Assembly: GCF_900172225.1 (NCBI RefSeq) | Contig: NZ_FWFO01000006.1 | Location: 43,161-107,160 of the forward strand | DNA length: 64,000 nt | From: Falsiruegeria litorea R37 | GTDB lineage: Bacteria; Pseudomonadota; Alphaproteobacteria; Rhodobacterales; Rhodobacteraceae | Reading direction: 5' to 3' | In this document: positions 17,694 through 27,145 of the stretch, in pieces | Numbering within the stretch: position 1 is the stretch's first letter | Layout: every line of letters begins with the position of its first letter | Notes under the pieces: model-generated | Database searches by the model: none | What the model was told of the DNA's origin: nothing | What the model saw: the letters and a program-made list of their open reading frames with translations, nothing else | Program-made: the position numbers and the translations under genes

Positions 17694-17741
17694 TCCTGAA
17701 GTAGCGATCAAAATGTCGAAATTTAGATCGCTACTTCAGGA
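17694..17741 (+). terminator. Terminator hairpin after parB
   Basis: A perfect 16-bp stem, TCCTGAAGTAGCGATC with its complement at 17726-17741, and a 16-base loop, starting 19 bp after the parB stop. A T-rich tract follows. The stem is unusually long and could also be a protein-binding dyad. Confidence 0.65.
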
Positions 17742-18223
17742 TTGCTTGATTTTCAAACCGTTTCTTTGGATACATCTGTCGAGCGCCTCAAATTGGGTTC
17801 TAAGCAAACAGAAGGCTGATGAGGATCTACTGCCAAGTGTTTGAGGCTCAGCCTCAGCCGCGTTCCCGAGCGAACTGTTGAAAGCGATAGCATCGGTGGC
17901 TTTGGCTGATCGCAAAGATCGGAAGCTTTGTCGGTAGCCGAGCGACCCTCAGCACGGTTGAGTCAATCCGCGCCATCAAACGCGGCGACATCCATCACAA
18001 ACTGCCGGTGACTGTAAACTGGGCACCGTGGTCCTTCAGTGCGGCCCCCGTCGCCTTCAGAAATGGTGGTGGGGATCCCATAAGCTCGACATCGTTTCCG
18101 GAATGTCCAGCAATCACGCCGATGGTGCCTCATTGTTGCCCGAAATGCAGGCCAAAACGGTTCTTGGTGTTTAGAGGGTATAATGACATGGGTTTGGAAT
18201 AAATTGAAAATACGATTGCCACC
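17742..18223. other. Gene-poor gap between partition operon and hydroxylase gene
   Basis: About 480 bp with short open frames on both strands, none with a good ribosome site or a recognisable protein. A small dyad GAGGCTCAGCCTC lies near 17843-17855. It may be decayed sequence at the edge of the replication module. Confidence 0.5.
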
Positions 18224-19195
18224 ATGTGGCATAACACAGGCGGTGTTCTGTTCAATGCGGGGCATTTTCTGAGCATTGGGTCACTTCTGATTGCGTTTCT
18301 GATCGCCTTTCTTGTTGTGGTGGCACGCATTCACAAGCGGACGGGCGGCCTGCCGACACCGCGGCGCATATTGGCCGTCTTGTTTCCCCGCAGTGTTTTC
18401 CTGCACGGCTCTGCCAAGATTGATTATTGGATATTCCTCATTAATCAGGGCGTTCTGTTTTGGATGACGGTGACCGTTCTTCTAAGCCCGGCGCTGGTAT
18501 CGGAACTGGTTCTTGGTCTGGCAAATTGGATCGGTCTGGAAGGGGGCAACGTGGAAACCGGTCTTGCCGGGCGGGTCTTCTATTCGGCGATGCTGGTGCT
18601 GCTATGGGACTTTGGCGCGTCTTGGGCTCACTACCTCAAGCACCGCGTTCCCATTCTTTGGGAACTGCACAAAGTTCACCATTCCGCCGAGGTGATGACC
18701 CCCGTCACAGCGATGCGCCGTCATCCGATCGAGGCTGTATTCGGCTCTTTGGTAAGCGCCGTTGTCATGGGGACAGGCATTGCGGTGTGGGTCTTTGCTT
18801 TTGGTCAAAGCCCGATGCCCTTCACGATCTTTGGCACCCTCGCGGGGATCTGGGTCTGGCGCATGGCCGGGTATAACCTGCGACATACTCATGTCTGGAT
18901 CAGCTATGGTGATTTCTGGAACCGGGTCTTCATCTCACCTGCCCAGCATCAGGTTCATCACAGCAAGTCGCCTGAGCATTTTGACACGAATTTCGGTCAC
19001 ATCTTTTCGTTCTGGGACACGCTGTTTGGAACGCTTTACCTTCCCCAAAAGGACGAGCGCGTGGAATTTGGCATCGAAGACCGCGACATGGAACAGTTCC
19101 GTTCTCTATGGGGCGTCTACATTACGCCAGTCGTGAAAATCTGGCGGCGGTTTTGTAAAAAGCCATCGCAAAACGGCCAGGTTCCAGCGGAATAA
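18224..19195 (+). CDS. Sterol desaturase / fatty acid hydroxylase family protein
   Basis: Membrane di-iron enzyme family that hydroxylates or desaturates lipids. 323 residues with several hydrophobic segments (about 12-30, 63-85, 120-140, 185-210). The histidine boxes are present: HYLKH near residue 138, HKVHHS near 148, and HQVHHSKSPEHFDTNFGH near 244. The substrate cannot be told. It is followed after 21 bp by an MBOAT acyltransferase and then an SGNH protein on the same strand, so a lipid or surface-glycan modification unit is likely. Confidence 0.85.
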   Translation: MWHNTGGVLFNAGHFLSIGSLLIAFLIAFLVVVARIHKRTGGLPTPRRILAVLFPRSVFLHGSAKIDYWIFLINQGVLFWMTVTVLLSPALVSELVLGLANWIGLEGGNVETGLAGRVFYSAMLVLLWDFGASWAHYLKHRVPILWELHKVHHSAEVMTPVTAMRRHPIEAVFGSLVSAVVMGTGIAVWVFAFGQSPMPFTIFGTLAGIWVWRMAGYNLRHTHVWISYGDFWNRVFISPAQHQVHHSKSPEHFDTNFGHIFSFWDTLFGTLYLPQKDERVEFGIEDRDMEQFRSLWGVYITPVVKIWRRFCKKPSQNGQVPAE

Positions 19196-19216
19196 TCTGA
19201 AAAGGACGTTCGTACC

Positions 19217-20638
19217 GTGCTCTTCGCATCCCTTCCATTTCTGCTTGGGTTCCTGCCGGCGGTGTTGATCGCAACCTATGCGATGCGCCGCGGGTTTGGC
19301 CCGCGCGGAGCATTGGCGGCGTTGACCATCGCGTCACTTGTTTTCTATGGCTGGTATCATCCGCCGTTCCTGGCTCTGTTGTTGGGTTCGGTTGGAGCGA
19401 ACTTCTTTCTTGCCCATAGAATTGCGGCACGTCCCACCCGGCTGCTGACCGGAACAGGGGTTGCGTTCAATCTGGGTCTTCTGGGGTGGTACAAATACGC
19501 CGGGTTCTTCGATGATATCGCGCGGGCCGTGTCTGGCAGTGGGTTGGGCATTCCCGAGATCCTGTTGCCTTTGGGCATTTCCTTTTTCACCTTCCAGCAG
19601 ATCGCCTATCTGGTTGACATCCATCAGGGTAAGGCAAAACCGGGCGACGCGCTGGAATACCTCTTTTTCGTCTCCTTCTTTCCGCAACTCATCGCCGGGC
19701 CGATCGTTCACCACCGCGACATGATCCCCCAATTGTCACAGCCTCGATTTGCCATGTTCAAGTCCGAGGACATCGCGTCAGGGCTTGTTCTGTTTTGCAT
19801 TGGTTTGGCCAAGAAAGTCCTGATCGCGGACGGGCTGGCCCCCGGGGCGGATGCCATGTTCCAAGCGCAATCGCTGGGAATAGAGCTGAGCCTTGCCGAA
19901 GCATGGTTGGGAATGCTGTGTTACACGTTCCAGATCTACTTTGATTTTTCGGGCTACGCAGACATGGCTTTGGGCCTTGGCCTGCTCTTTGGGCTGAAGT
20001 TGCCGGTCAACTTCAACTCTCCGTACAAATCCACCGATATCATCGAGTTCTGGCGGCGGTGGCACATAACGCTGTCCACATTCCTGCGGGATTACCTTTA
20101 TATCCCGTTTGGCGGGAGTCGACACGGACCTGTTCGCCGGTATGCAAACCTTTGGATTGTGATGTTGCTTGGTGGTCTGTGGCATGGGGCCGGGTGGCAG
20201 TTCGTTGTCTGGGGTGGTTTGCACGGGGCATATCTGACAGCGGCTCATTTCTGGCGGGCAAACAGCATGCCCAAGCTTTCACCAAAAATTGGGTTTGCGT
20301 TGACCTTTGCCGCTGTGGTCATCGCCTGGGTGTTTTTCTGCGCGGAAACCGTGCACCAGGCATTCGCCGTTCTGCACGCAATGTTTGGCGCGACAACGGT
20401 AAATTACACGTCAGTCGTCGTATTTCCTGAGTTGAACCCGCTTTTGGTCACCCTGCTTCTGGCCATGCTCCTTGCGTTCTTTGCACCGAATTCAATCGAG
20501 ATTTCAAAAAGGCTGGAAACTCCGTCAATCAGGACATCGCGGTCCCTTTGGTACGCCGTCGGCGGGTGTATTGCTGCTTTGTCCCTTACTCATCTTTATT
20601 CAAGTGGAAGCCATGCATTCATTTACTTTCAGTTTTGA
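19217..20638 (+). CDS. MBOAT-family O-acyltransferase (AlgI-like)
   Basis: Polytopic inner-membrane O-acyltransferase of the AlgI type, which transfers acyl (usually acetyl) groups to exported polysaccharides. 473 residues with about ten membrane segments. Landmarks are the N-terminal SLVFYGWYHPPFL, the cytoplasmic segment FFPQLIAGPIVHH (about residue 153), IEFWRRWHITLSTFLRDYLYIPFGG (position 275-300), and the catalytic histidine segment LGGLWHGAGWQFVVWG near residue 318. The 3' end overlaps the next gene by 26 bp. AlgI proteins work with SGNH-type partners such as AlgJ/AlgX, matching the following gene, which is frameshifted. Confidence 0.9.
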   Translation: MLFASLPFLLGFLPAVLIATYAMRRGFGPRGALAALTIASLVFYGWYHPPFLALLLGSVGANFFLAHRIAARPTRLLTGTGVAFNLGLLGWYKYAGFFDDIARAVSGSGLGIPEILLPLGISFFTFQQIAYLVDIHQGKAKPGDALEYLFFVSFFPQLIAGPIVHHRDMIPQLSQPRFAMFKSEDIASGLVLFCIGLAKKVLIADGLAPGADAMFQAQSLGIELSLAEAWLGMLCYTFQIYFDFSGYADMALGLGLLFGLKLPVNFNSPYKSTDIIEFWRRWHITLSTFLRDYLYIPFGGSRHGPVRRYANLWIVMLLGGLWHGAGWQFVVWGGLHGAYLTAAHFWRANSMPKLSPKIGFALTFAAVVIAWVFFCAETVHQAFAVLHAMFGATTVNYTSVVVFPELNPLLVTLLLAMLLAFFAPNSIEISKRLETPSIRTSRSLWYAVGGCIAALSLTHLYSSGSHAFIYFQF

Positions 20639-21535
20639 CAATAAAAACAAAGCGGTGTTTCGCATGCTGTCGGCTTTTGCGGGGACATTGGCTATTGCGG
20701 TCCTGGCCAGCGAAGCCCTGTTAAGGACACAGGTTCTTCCCCAAGACAGTTACGCAAGTCATGTGTCAATTTTGGAAACCACGGATCGCTCGGACGTCGC
20801 ATTTGGCGACAGTCGAACCGCTCGGGGCTTTGTTGCGGGCGAAGGGTTTGTCAATCTCGCGTTCCCGTCCGAGGGCATTTCTCATATGGCGTGGAAAGTG
20901 GAACGTCATTTCGCGGAACGCCAGCCGGGGCGTGTGATCTTGCAAGCTGATCCGCATTTGTTTGCTGCATACCGTCTGAACCGACGGTTTGAACCATACC
21001 CCGAGTTCTCGGCCGAACCCGCTGCGGCCACGGGTCTGTTTGTGACCGATCCCCGCCACAGGGCGCGACTGCCCGGCTATTGGACGCGGTTTGTTGAAAA
21101 CGGGTTCAGCCTTGAAAGCAAAGTCATCCAGACCCCAGACGGCGCGTTGTTGTCACCGGGCGATTTTTCCGATCTCGATCCTCGGGCTCAAATGCTGCAA
21201 GCCAAAAAGCGCGCAATCACGCACAGAGCTGGCCCGAGCCAGCAGGTGATGACCGCCCAAGCCGAATACTCGAAGATGTTGGATGCGCTGGTGGAGCGCG
21301 GGGCCGATGTATGTTTGGTGAGCTATCCGGTGTCGCAACCTTATTTGGACGCCGTGGGGTATGCATCTCAGGGTCATATCCGGTTTTTCAAAGGTGAATC
21401 CCAAAGAACCGGTGCGCGCTATGTCGACGCGCGTTCAGCCGTCTCTAACCCCAGTTTTTCCGCGATTCCGATCACCTCAACGCTGAAGGTGCAGAGGCCT
21501 TCTCCAGAACTTTAGTGCGCTCATGTTTTGGGTAA
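20613..21535 (+). pseudogene. SGNH/GDSL-type acyltransferase partner with 3' frameshift
   Basis: Starts at the ATG at 20613 inside the end of the MBOAT gene. One N-terminal membrane anchor (about 14-34) is followed by the catalytic Ser block VAFGDSRTARGF near residue 65. In the annotated frame the protein ends at 21515 with an unrelated tail. Shifting frame at the T5 run 21455-21459 (one extra T needed) continues into FRDSDHLNAEGAEAFSRTL and stops at 21535; this is the expected DxxH block that holds the catalytic Asp and His. So either one T was lost, which inactivates the gene, or it is a sequencing error in a homopolymer. The family role is O-acetylation or deacetylation of glycans with the MBOAT partner. 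Confidence 0.8.
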
Positions 21536-21952
21536 ACGGTTGAAACCGCTGCATCTGTGAATATTGACCGCGCTTGATGTGACTTGGAACAGCCATCGCA
21601 TTCGCAGCTACCGTCTTGTTCTGGCGATCAATCTATGAGTCTGGAGGCAGGTAGGGTAGGGGGGCAGCGTCCAAGCTGCCCGATGACTGGAGCAAGATTA
21701 TCAATTTCGAGCTCTACCTTGTCTTTTCGGGAGCGCGTAATTTCCATCGTGATGGGCGGAAGCCGGACCACAACGATATTCAGTTTGATTGTCGGTTATG
21801 TGCAAAAGCGGCTTTTTGAAAAGCTCTAAGGTTGTCCAACACTGGTTTTCCAATCCGTCTCTACAAACTGCGATTTCGCGGCCCGCACAGCTGGTGCAGC
21901 ATGTTCATCTGGAAAAGTAATTGGGCGAGCTCAATGAACGAAAAGCGCTGAT
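21536..21952. other. Gap of 417 bp without a recognisable gene
   Basis: It holds a small open frame 21584-21829 with no ribosome site and no family resemblance, probably non-coding or decayed. It separates the rightward acyltransferase unit from the leftward CoA-ligase operon. Confidence 0.5.
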
Positions 21953-23584
21953 TTACAGAAGGTCAGACAGCTCTTCGGCGGACAATTCTTGCATGCCCTG
22001 AGTGTCGAAAACCGACCCGATCACGTGACTTGCCAGAATTTGGGACTTTGCGATCTTGTTCGTTGCGGTTCGGGGAAACTCTTCGACATATGCTATGTAT
22101 CTAGGTCGTTTGAAGGCGGCCAACCGCTCCGAATGAGCCGCAATTGCTTGAGGCAGCATGTCAGAGCAGCCCACCCCTTCAGCCAGTTTTACCAACACCA
22201 TAACTTCTTCGCGGCGCATCTCGTCTGGAACTGCAATAGCGGCAGCTTCGGCGATCTGCGGGGCCTCCCGCATGGCGGATTCTACTTCGCTGGCAGAGAT
22301 GTTTTCGCCCGCGCGTTTGATCATCTCTTTGAGCCGCCCCACGATGCGGTGATAGCCATCAGCGTCCTTGACGAACAGGTCGCCCGAGCGAAACCAATCG
22401 CCATCAAAGCTGTCGGCATTGGCATCAGAGCGTTTGTAGTAGCCCAGCATGATCGACCGGCCACGGATTTGTAGCTCTCCAGCTTGGCCCGGGGCGCATT
22501 CTGCGCCGTTTTCATCGACCACGCGGGTTTCCCGAAACGGGGCGGCCAGACCGCAGGTGTTGGTTTCCAGCTTCTCACCTGCCGCCTGCGGGCAGATGAT
22601 GGCCGGGCCGACCTCGGTCATGCCAAAACTGTCGCGGGCCACAAGGTTGAACCGTGCCTCGGCCTCGGCCCGCGCAGAAGGGCGCCAGCCAAAGGCGTGC
22701 ACATAGTTCAACGGGATATTGGCGTCTTCTGGTGCAGGTGGCACGGCTTTCAGGATGGGTTCGGGCAGCACGCAGTAATGCGCCTCATGCTCGTGCAGCC
22801 AGCCCAGGAACTTGGTCAGGCTCATCTTGGACGCGATGATGGCCTTGCCGCCGATGGCCATGGCCGACAAGAACGACCACTGCCCGTCCATGTAGAAAAA
22901 CGGGGCCCAAAAGAACAGGTTGCGGTTGCCATAGTGGGTGTGAACTTGGGCAATCGAATGACTGAGTACGATCCAATAGTCCTGCGTCAGCATGCAGCCC
23001 TTGGGAAAGCCAGTGGTGCCAGAGGTGTATTGCAGGTTGGCCAGATCATGCGCCGTGACGGCATAGCCAGGATCAAAGTCGGCCAACTCTTCGCCCGTTT
23101 CCAGGTCGCCGAGCTCGCCGGACACAACCACCATTGGATCGGTCAAAATGTCGGGGCGATTGGTCATTTCTTGGAGCCCAGGCAGGAATTGATCACCGAT
23201 GATCAGCGCCTGCGCGTCGGATTGGTTCAGGATGTAATCCAGCTCCTTGCCGCCGTAGGCGGTGTTCACGGGCACGATGACAGCACCGATTTTCATGATT
23301 GCAAACCAGATCAGGGCCGAGGCGGGCCCATTGGGCAGCATCACCGCGATGTGCGCGCCCTTGCGATAGCCCCGAGCGAGCAGGTTGGCGGCGATCCGGT
23401 TCGAGCGGCGGTGCAGCGCCTTGTAGCTCAGTTGCACCCCGTCCTGAAAATAGTCCAGCGCGATGGCGTCGCCGTATTTCTCGGCCTGTGCCGCGCAGAA
23501 TGCAGGCAGGCTGTCGGGAAAACCCTGTTCTGTCAGTTTCGCGCCCAAGGTGCCGATCTCTTGCTGGCCAGGATGAAGGGTCAT
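21953..23584 (-). CDS. AMP-forming acyl-CoA synthetase (CaiC-like)
   Basis: ANL-superfamily ligase that activates a carboxylic acid to its CoA thioester through an acyl-adenylate. 543 residues. The P-loop-like motif YTSGTTGFPKGCMLT is near residue 185. The FGMTEVGPAI segment near residue 315, the RSGDLFVKDADGYHRIVGR hinge near 405 and the catalytic lysine context RTATNKIAKSQIL near 505 are all present. It is the last gene of a six-gene leftward operon, overlapping the enoyl-CoA hydratase by four bases. With the importer genes upstream it probably activates the imported compound. Carnitine or crotonobetaine-like, DMSP-derived or aromatic acids are all possible. Confidence 0.88.
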   Translation of the reverse strand: MTLHPGQQEIGTLGAKLTEQGFPDSLPAFCAAQAEKYGDAIALDYFQDGVQLSYKALHRRSNRIAANLLARGYRKGAHIAVMLPNGPASALIWFAIMKIGAVIVPVNTAYGGKELDYILNQSDAQALIIGDQFLPGLQEMTNRPDILTDPMVVVSGELGDLETGEELADFDPGYAVTAHDLANLQYTSGTTGFPKGCMLTQDYWIVLSHSIAQVHTHYGNRNLFFWAPFFYMDGQWSFLSAMAIGGKAIIASKMSLTKFLGWLHEHEAHYCVLPEPILKAVPPAPEDANIPLNYVHAFGWRPSARAEAEARFNLVARDSFGMTEVGPAIICPQAAGEKLETNTCGLAAPFRETRVVDENGAECAPGQAGELQIRGRSIMLGYYKRSDANADSFDGDWFRSGDLFVKDADGYHRIVGRLKEMIKRAGENISASEVESAMREAPQIAEAAAIAVPDEMRREEVMVLVKLAEGVGCSDMLPQAIAAHSERLAAFKRPRYIAYVEEFPRTATNKIAKSQILASHVIGSVFDTQGMQELSAEELSDLL

Positions 23585-24363
23585 TCCGCCGCTCCTTGTT
23601 CCGCCAGTGGCGGTTGCGTGGGTTGGACCGAGCGGGCCAGACGATACATGTGACCGGCCATCGCCATACTGTCGGATCGGCTCATGTCAAAACCGCGCTG
23701 ATAGCTTTCCATCTCGACCCGCACACCCATTGGGGGATGCGAGGCGATGCGTTCTGCAGCGGCCCAGGCGGTGTCCATCAGCTTGTCTGGTTCCACCACG
23801 TCATTGACCAGAAACAGCCGCTGCGCCTTCTCCGCGTCGATCTTTTCACCCAGCAACAGCAGCTCCATCGCGGCGACATGGGGGATCATCTTGCCAAGTG
23901 ACAGCGCAGCACCCGCCCCGCCCATACCATAGGCAATCTCGGGCATGCCAAAGACCGCATTGGTCGCAGCATAGCGGATGTCCGACAGAAGATTGAAGTA
24001 GATGAACCCCTGACCAAAGCAATACCCGTTTGCGGCGCCGACAATGGGTTTGTAGCGGGGCATTGTCATCACCTCATGCTCCCACCCTGGATATTCCTGC
24101 GTGTCGAAGGACCGCGAGGGGTTCAAATGCCGGTCAACGATTTCCTCGCGCGTGCGGTCCGGGCGTTTGGATTTGATGTCGTCGCCTGCGCTGAACGCGC
24201 GGTCCCCGGCCCCGGTCAGAATTCCGCAATAGATGTCCCTGTCTGCGTTGAACTCTTGCAGGATCTCGAACATTTGCTTGTGCATCGTCGGGGTGAAGAC
24301 ATTCACCGGCGGGTTGTCGATGGTGATCGTGGCGATGTGGCCGGATTTCTCGTAGTTCAGCAT
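23581..24363 (-). CDS. Enoyl-CoA hydratase/isomerase family protein
   Basis: Crotonase-fold enzyme, 260 residues, acting on a CoA thioester probably made by the neighbouring ligase. Visible are the N-terminal ATITIDNPPVNVFTP (about 11-25), the oxyanion segment AFSAGDDIKSK near residue 58, and the second oxyanion and active-site stretch IVGAANGYCFGQGFIYF near residue 107 (where many hydratases have GGG), followed by FGMPEIAYGMGGAG. The GxCFGQG variation points to an unusual substrate or a non-hydratase crotonase reaction. It is translationally coupled to the ligase. Confidence 0.85.
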   Translation of the reverse strand: MLNYEKSGHIATITIDNPPVNVFTPTMHKQMFEILQEFNADRDIYCGILTGAGDRAFSAGDDIKSKRPDRTREEIVDRHLNPSRSFDTQEYPGWEHEVMTMPRYKPIVGAANGYCFGQGFIYFNLLSDIRYAATNAVFGMPEIAYGMGGAGAALSLGKMIPHVAAMELLLLGEKIDAEKAQRLFLVNDVVEPDKLMDTAWAAAERIASHPPMGVRVEMESYQRGFDMSRSDSMAMAGHMYRLARSVQPTQPPLAEQGAAE

Positions 24364-24383
24364 GTCTGTCTCCGGGATTGCGG

Positions 24384-25172
24384 TCAGGCCGCGTTGTTCT
24401 TTTCCGCGCGCCGACGCAGCAGTTCGGCAATGGTCATCGCAAGGGTGGTGACCACGACAAAGAACACGCTGACGGCAGCAATGGTTGGGTTGATTTCGAA
24501 CCGCAGGTCGTTCCAGATCCGCATCGGCAGGGTCTCAGCGCTCGACATCAGGAACAGTGAAATGATGAGCTCGTCAAAGCTGACGAAAAAGGCAAAGATG
24601 CCTGCGGACAGGATCGCCGGGGTGAGCGGTGGCAGGGTTGCAGTCAGAAAGGCGCGCAAGGGGCCTGCGCCCATGATCCGCGCGGCACGCTCCAGCGTCG
24701 GGTCGATTTGGCGATAGGCTGAGCCGACCATGAGCACCACAAAGGGAAGGCCGATGGCAGCATGGGCGCAGATCAAGGTCAGTTCATTGTCGCTGACACC
24801 CATGCGCACAGCGAGGATGAACACCCCGAGCGCCACGATGATGTTGGGCACGATGGCCGGGGCCACGAAAAGGGCGGTCAGCGCGCCGCTTGTCTTGCTG
24901 CGTTTGCGCCCCAGGCCAATCACCGAAAGTGTACCGACAAAGGTCGCCAGGATGCTCGCCCCAAGGGCCACGCGCAGGCTGCGGAAGGTGGCGGCCATCC
25001 AGACCGGTTCATTGAAGTAGTTGATGTACCACCTCAGGCCGAACTCTTCGGGCGGGAAGCTGAGGAAGCGGCCATTAGAAAACGAAATCGGCACCACGAT
25101 CAGGATCGGGAAGAACAGAAAGATCACCACAAGGACGTAGAACAGGGCGAGAGGCAGGTTCCGCTCTTGCAT
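24384..25172 (-). CDS. ABC transporter permease (PotC-like)
   Basis: Inner-membrane permease of the spermidine/putrescine/iron class, 262 residues with six predicted membrane helices. The coupling EAA-type loop is ERAARIMGAGPLRAFLTATLP near residue 158. Its start overlaps the stop of the upstream permease gene by one base. It works with the adjacent permease, binding protein and ATPase. Confidence 0.9.
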   Translation of the reverse strand: MQERNLPLALFYVLVVIFLFFPILIVVPISFSNGRFLSFPPEEFGLRWYINYFNEPVWMAATFRSLRVALGASILATFVGTLSVIGLGRKRSKTSGALTALFVAPAIVPNIIVALGVFILAVRMGVSDNELTLICAHAAIGLPFVVLMVGSAYRQIDPTLERAARIMGAGPLRAFLTATLPPLTPAILSAGIFAFFVSFDELIISLFLMSSAETLPMRIWNDLRFEINPTIAAVSVFFVVVTTLAMTIAELLRRRAEKNNAA

Positions 25173-25993
25173 CAGTGTGCCTCCTCTTGATGGTGGACCA
25201 GTTTGGCGGATGCGCCCCGGACCAGAAACAACACCAGCAGCGTTGCGCCCAGCAGGACAATCGACAGCGCGGCGGCAAAGCCCCAGTTGGTCTGACTGAC
25301 CTGACCGCTGATGACATTGGCCAGCATCGCGTCGCGACGTCCACCCAGCAGTGCGGGCACGATGAAAAAGCCCATAGACAGGATGAAGACGATCAGCGTG
25401 CCGGTGATCGCGCCTTCGGCTGAGAGCGGCAGGAACACCTCGCGAAAGGCTTTGCGCGGGCTCGCGCCCATGATGCGGGCGGCGCGCAGCAAGGATTGGT
25501 CAATTTCGGTCATCGAGGAAAAGCAGGTGACGATCAGGATCGGCAACATGATCTGCACCATCGCCACATAGACAGCGCCGGTGGTGAAGAGCATCTTGAT
25601 CGGTTCATCGACCAGACCCAGCCAGATGAGGCTTTGATTTATGATCCCCTCTTTGCCCAGAACCACCATCCAGGAATAGGTGCGTGCCAGAATGGACATC
25701 CACATCGGCACCAGCACAAGGAACATCAGGAACGGGCGACGGGCTGGGGCTTGGCGGACAATGAAATAGGCGATGGGATAGCCGACCAACAAACAGACCA
25801 GCGCCACCACGGTCGAGATTTGAAGCGTGCTCCAGAAGATCCGCATATAGGCGCCGCGGGTGGCGAAGCGCACGAAGTGCTCGGTCGTGAACACCGGGTC
25901 GAACAGCCCCTGCTGAAACACGATCCCGACCGGGATCAGGAACAGCATCAGGATCAGGGCAATGCCGGGCAACAATGTCAGCCGCTTGGTCAT
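25172..25993 (-). CDS. ABC transporter permease (PotB-like)
   Basis: Partner permease, 273 residues, with an N-terminal helix LTLLPGIALILMLFLIPVGI and five more helices. The EAA-type loop LLRAARIMGASPRKAFREVF is near residue 168. Same operon and direction as the PotC-like gene, one-base overlap. Confidence 0.9.
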   Translation of the reverse strand: MTKRLTLLPGIALILMLFLIPVGIVFQQGLFDPVFTTEHFVRFATRGAYMRIFWSTLQISTVVALVCLLVGYPIAYFIVRQAPARRPFLMFLVLVPMWMSILARTYSWMVVLGKEGIINQSLIWLGLVDEPIKMLFTTGAVYVAMVQIMLPILIVTCFSSMTEIDQSLLRAARIMGASPRKAFREVFLPLSAEGAITGTLIVFILSMGFFIVPALLGGRRDAMLANVISGQVSQTNWGFAAALSIVLLGATLLVLFLVRGASAKLVHHQEEAH

Positions 25994-26066
25994 GGCTTGG
26001 CGCTCCGCAAGGACAAGGGATGGGGTGGCCGCTGCTGTCGTTCAGCGGCCAGTGGGCGTGGGTGAA

Positions 26067-27119
26067 TTATTCGAGGATCCAGTCTTCCCAACGCTCTTTC
26101 AGCGGGCCGAGGTTCTTGCCCCAGAACACGGCGTCGGTGACGAACTGTTTGCCAACGTTGTCGGGATGGGTCGGCATCATCGCGCCCTTGTCTGCGGGGA
26201 TGTGGTCATAAAGCCCTTTGACCATGCCCGGATATGGCACCATCGAAGCAAACTGTGCAGCGCGTTCGGGGTTTGTCATCATGTAGCTGATGAATTGCTG
26301 CCCGGTCTCTACGTTCTCCGAGCCCTTCACAATGGCCACATATGACGCCTTGATGCCGCCGCCGTTCCAGTTGATTTCCACCGGCACACCTTCGGACGCC
26401 AGCTTGGTGATGCGCCCGTTCCAGGCCGAGGTATAGGCGACTTCACCATCCGACAGCATCTGCACGGGCTGCGCGCCAGCGGTCCACCAGGCGGTGATGT
26501 GGGGCTTGATCTCATCCAGCTTGGCAAAGGCGCGGTCCTGTCCCGCTTCGGTGGCCAGAGCGGTGTAGACATCTGCCGGAGCAACGCCGTCGGCGATCAG
26601 GGCAAATTCCAGGTTGTCGATGGGCTGGTTTTGCAACGCGCGCCCGCCTGGGAAGCCCTCGACATCCCAGAAATCCGCCCAGGACGTCATCTGTTTGCCA
26701 TCCGGGAGCTCATCCGTGCGCACGGCCATGATGGTCGAAAAGGTGGCGGCGATGCCCGCGTCGGGCAGCTTTGCCTCATCCGGCAGCGCGCCGGATGGGT
26801 CGATGGCGGCCCAGTCCAGCGGCGCCAGCCAGCCCGAAAGCGAGGCGGTGGCGTATTCGATCGGGTTCAGCTCGGTCACGTCCCAGGTCACCTTGCCCGC
26901 AATCTGCATCGCTTTGAGGGCCGAAGCCCGGTCCGAGGTCGCCAAGGCATTGACCGCAATGCCTGTTTCGGCGGTGAACGGGTCGTCGAAGACACCTTTC
27001 ATCACTTGGCCCAGACCGCCGCCGGACCCGGCATAGGTGATGGAGCTGTCGGCCCAGGCCGTCCCTGCGGCGAGGGTCGCGCCAAGCGTCAGCGCGGTGA
27101 ATGTGGTTTTGATGGTCAT
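26067..27119 (-). CDS. Periplasmic substrate-binding protein (PotD-like)
   Basis: 350-residue extracytoplasmic binding protein of the polyamine/iron(III)/thiamine-type family 1. It has a signal peptide (TALTLGATLAAGTAWA, cleavage probably after residue 23). The body includes TWDVTELNPIEYA and a C-terminal AADKGAMMPT-like region typical of the fold. The ligand is not deducible; with a CoA ligase and hydratase in the operon a carboxylate-bearing cation such as a betaine is plausible. Confidence 0.88.
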   Translation of the reverse strand: MTIKTTFTALTLGATLAAGTAWADSSITYAGSGGGLGQVMKGVFDDPFTAETGIAVNALATSDRASALKAMQIAGKVTWDVTELNPIEYATASLSGWLAPLDWAAIDPSGALPDEAKLPDAGIAATFSTIMAVRTDELPDGKQMTSWADFWDVEGFPGGRALQNQPIDNLEFALIADGVAPADVYTALATEAGQDRAFAKLDEIKPHITAWWTAGAQPVQMLSDGEVAYTSAWNGRITKLASEGVPVEINWNGGGIKASYVAIVKGSENVETGQQFISYMMTNPERAAQFASMVPYPGMVKGLYDHIPADKGAMMPTHPDNVGKQFVTDAVFWGKNLGPLKERWEDWILE

Positions 27120-27145
27120 CTCTCTCTCCCTTTGCGTTTCGATGT

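Noticed and set aside
22484..23653. 389-codon plus-strand frame opposite the CoA ligase
   Set aside because: Antisense shadow; the minus strand carries all adenylate-forming motifs.
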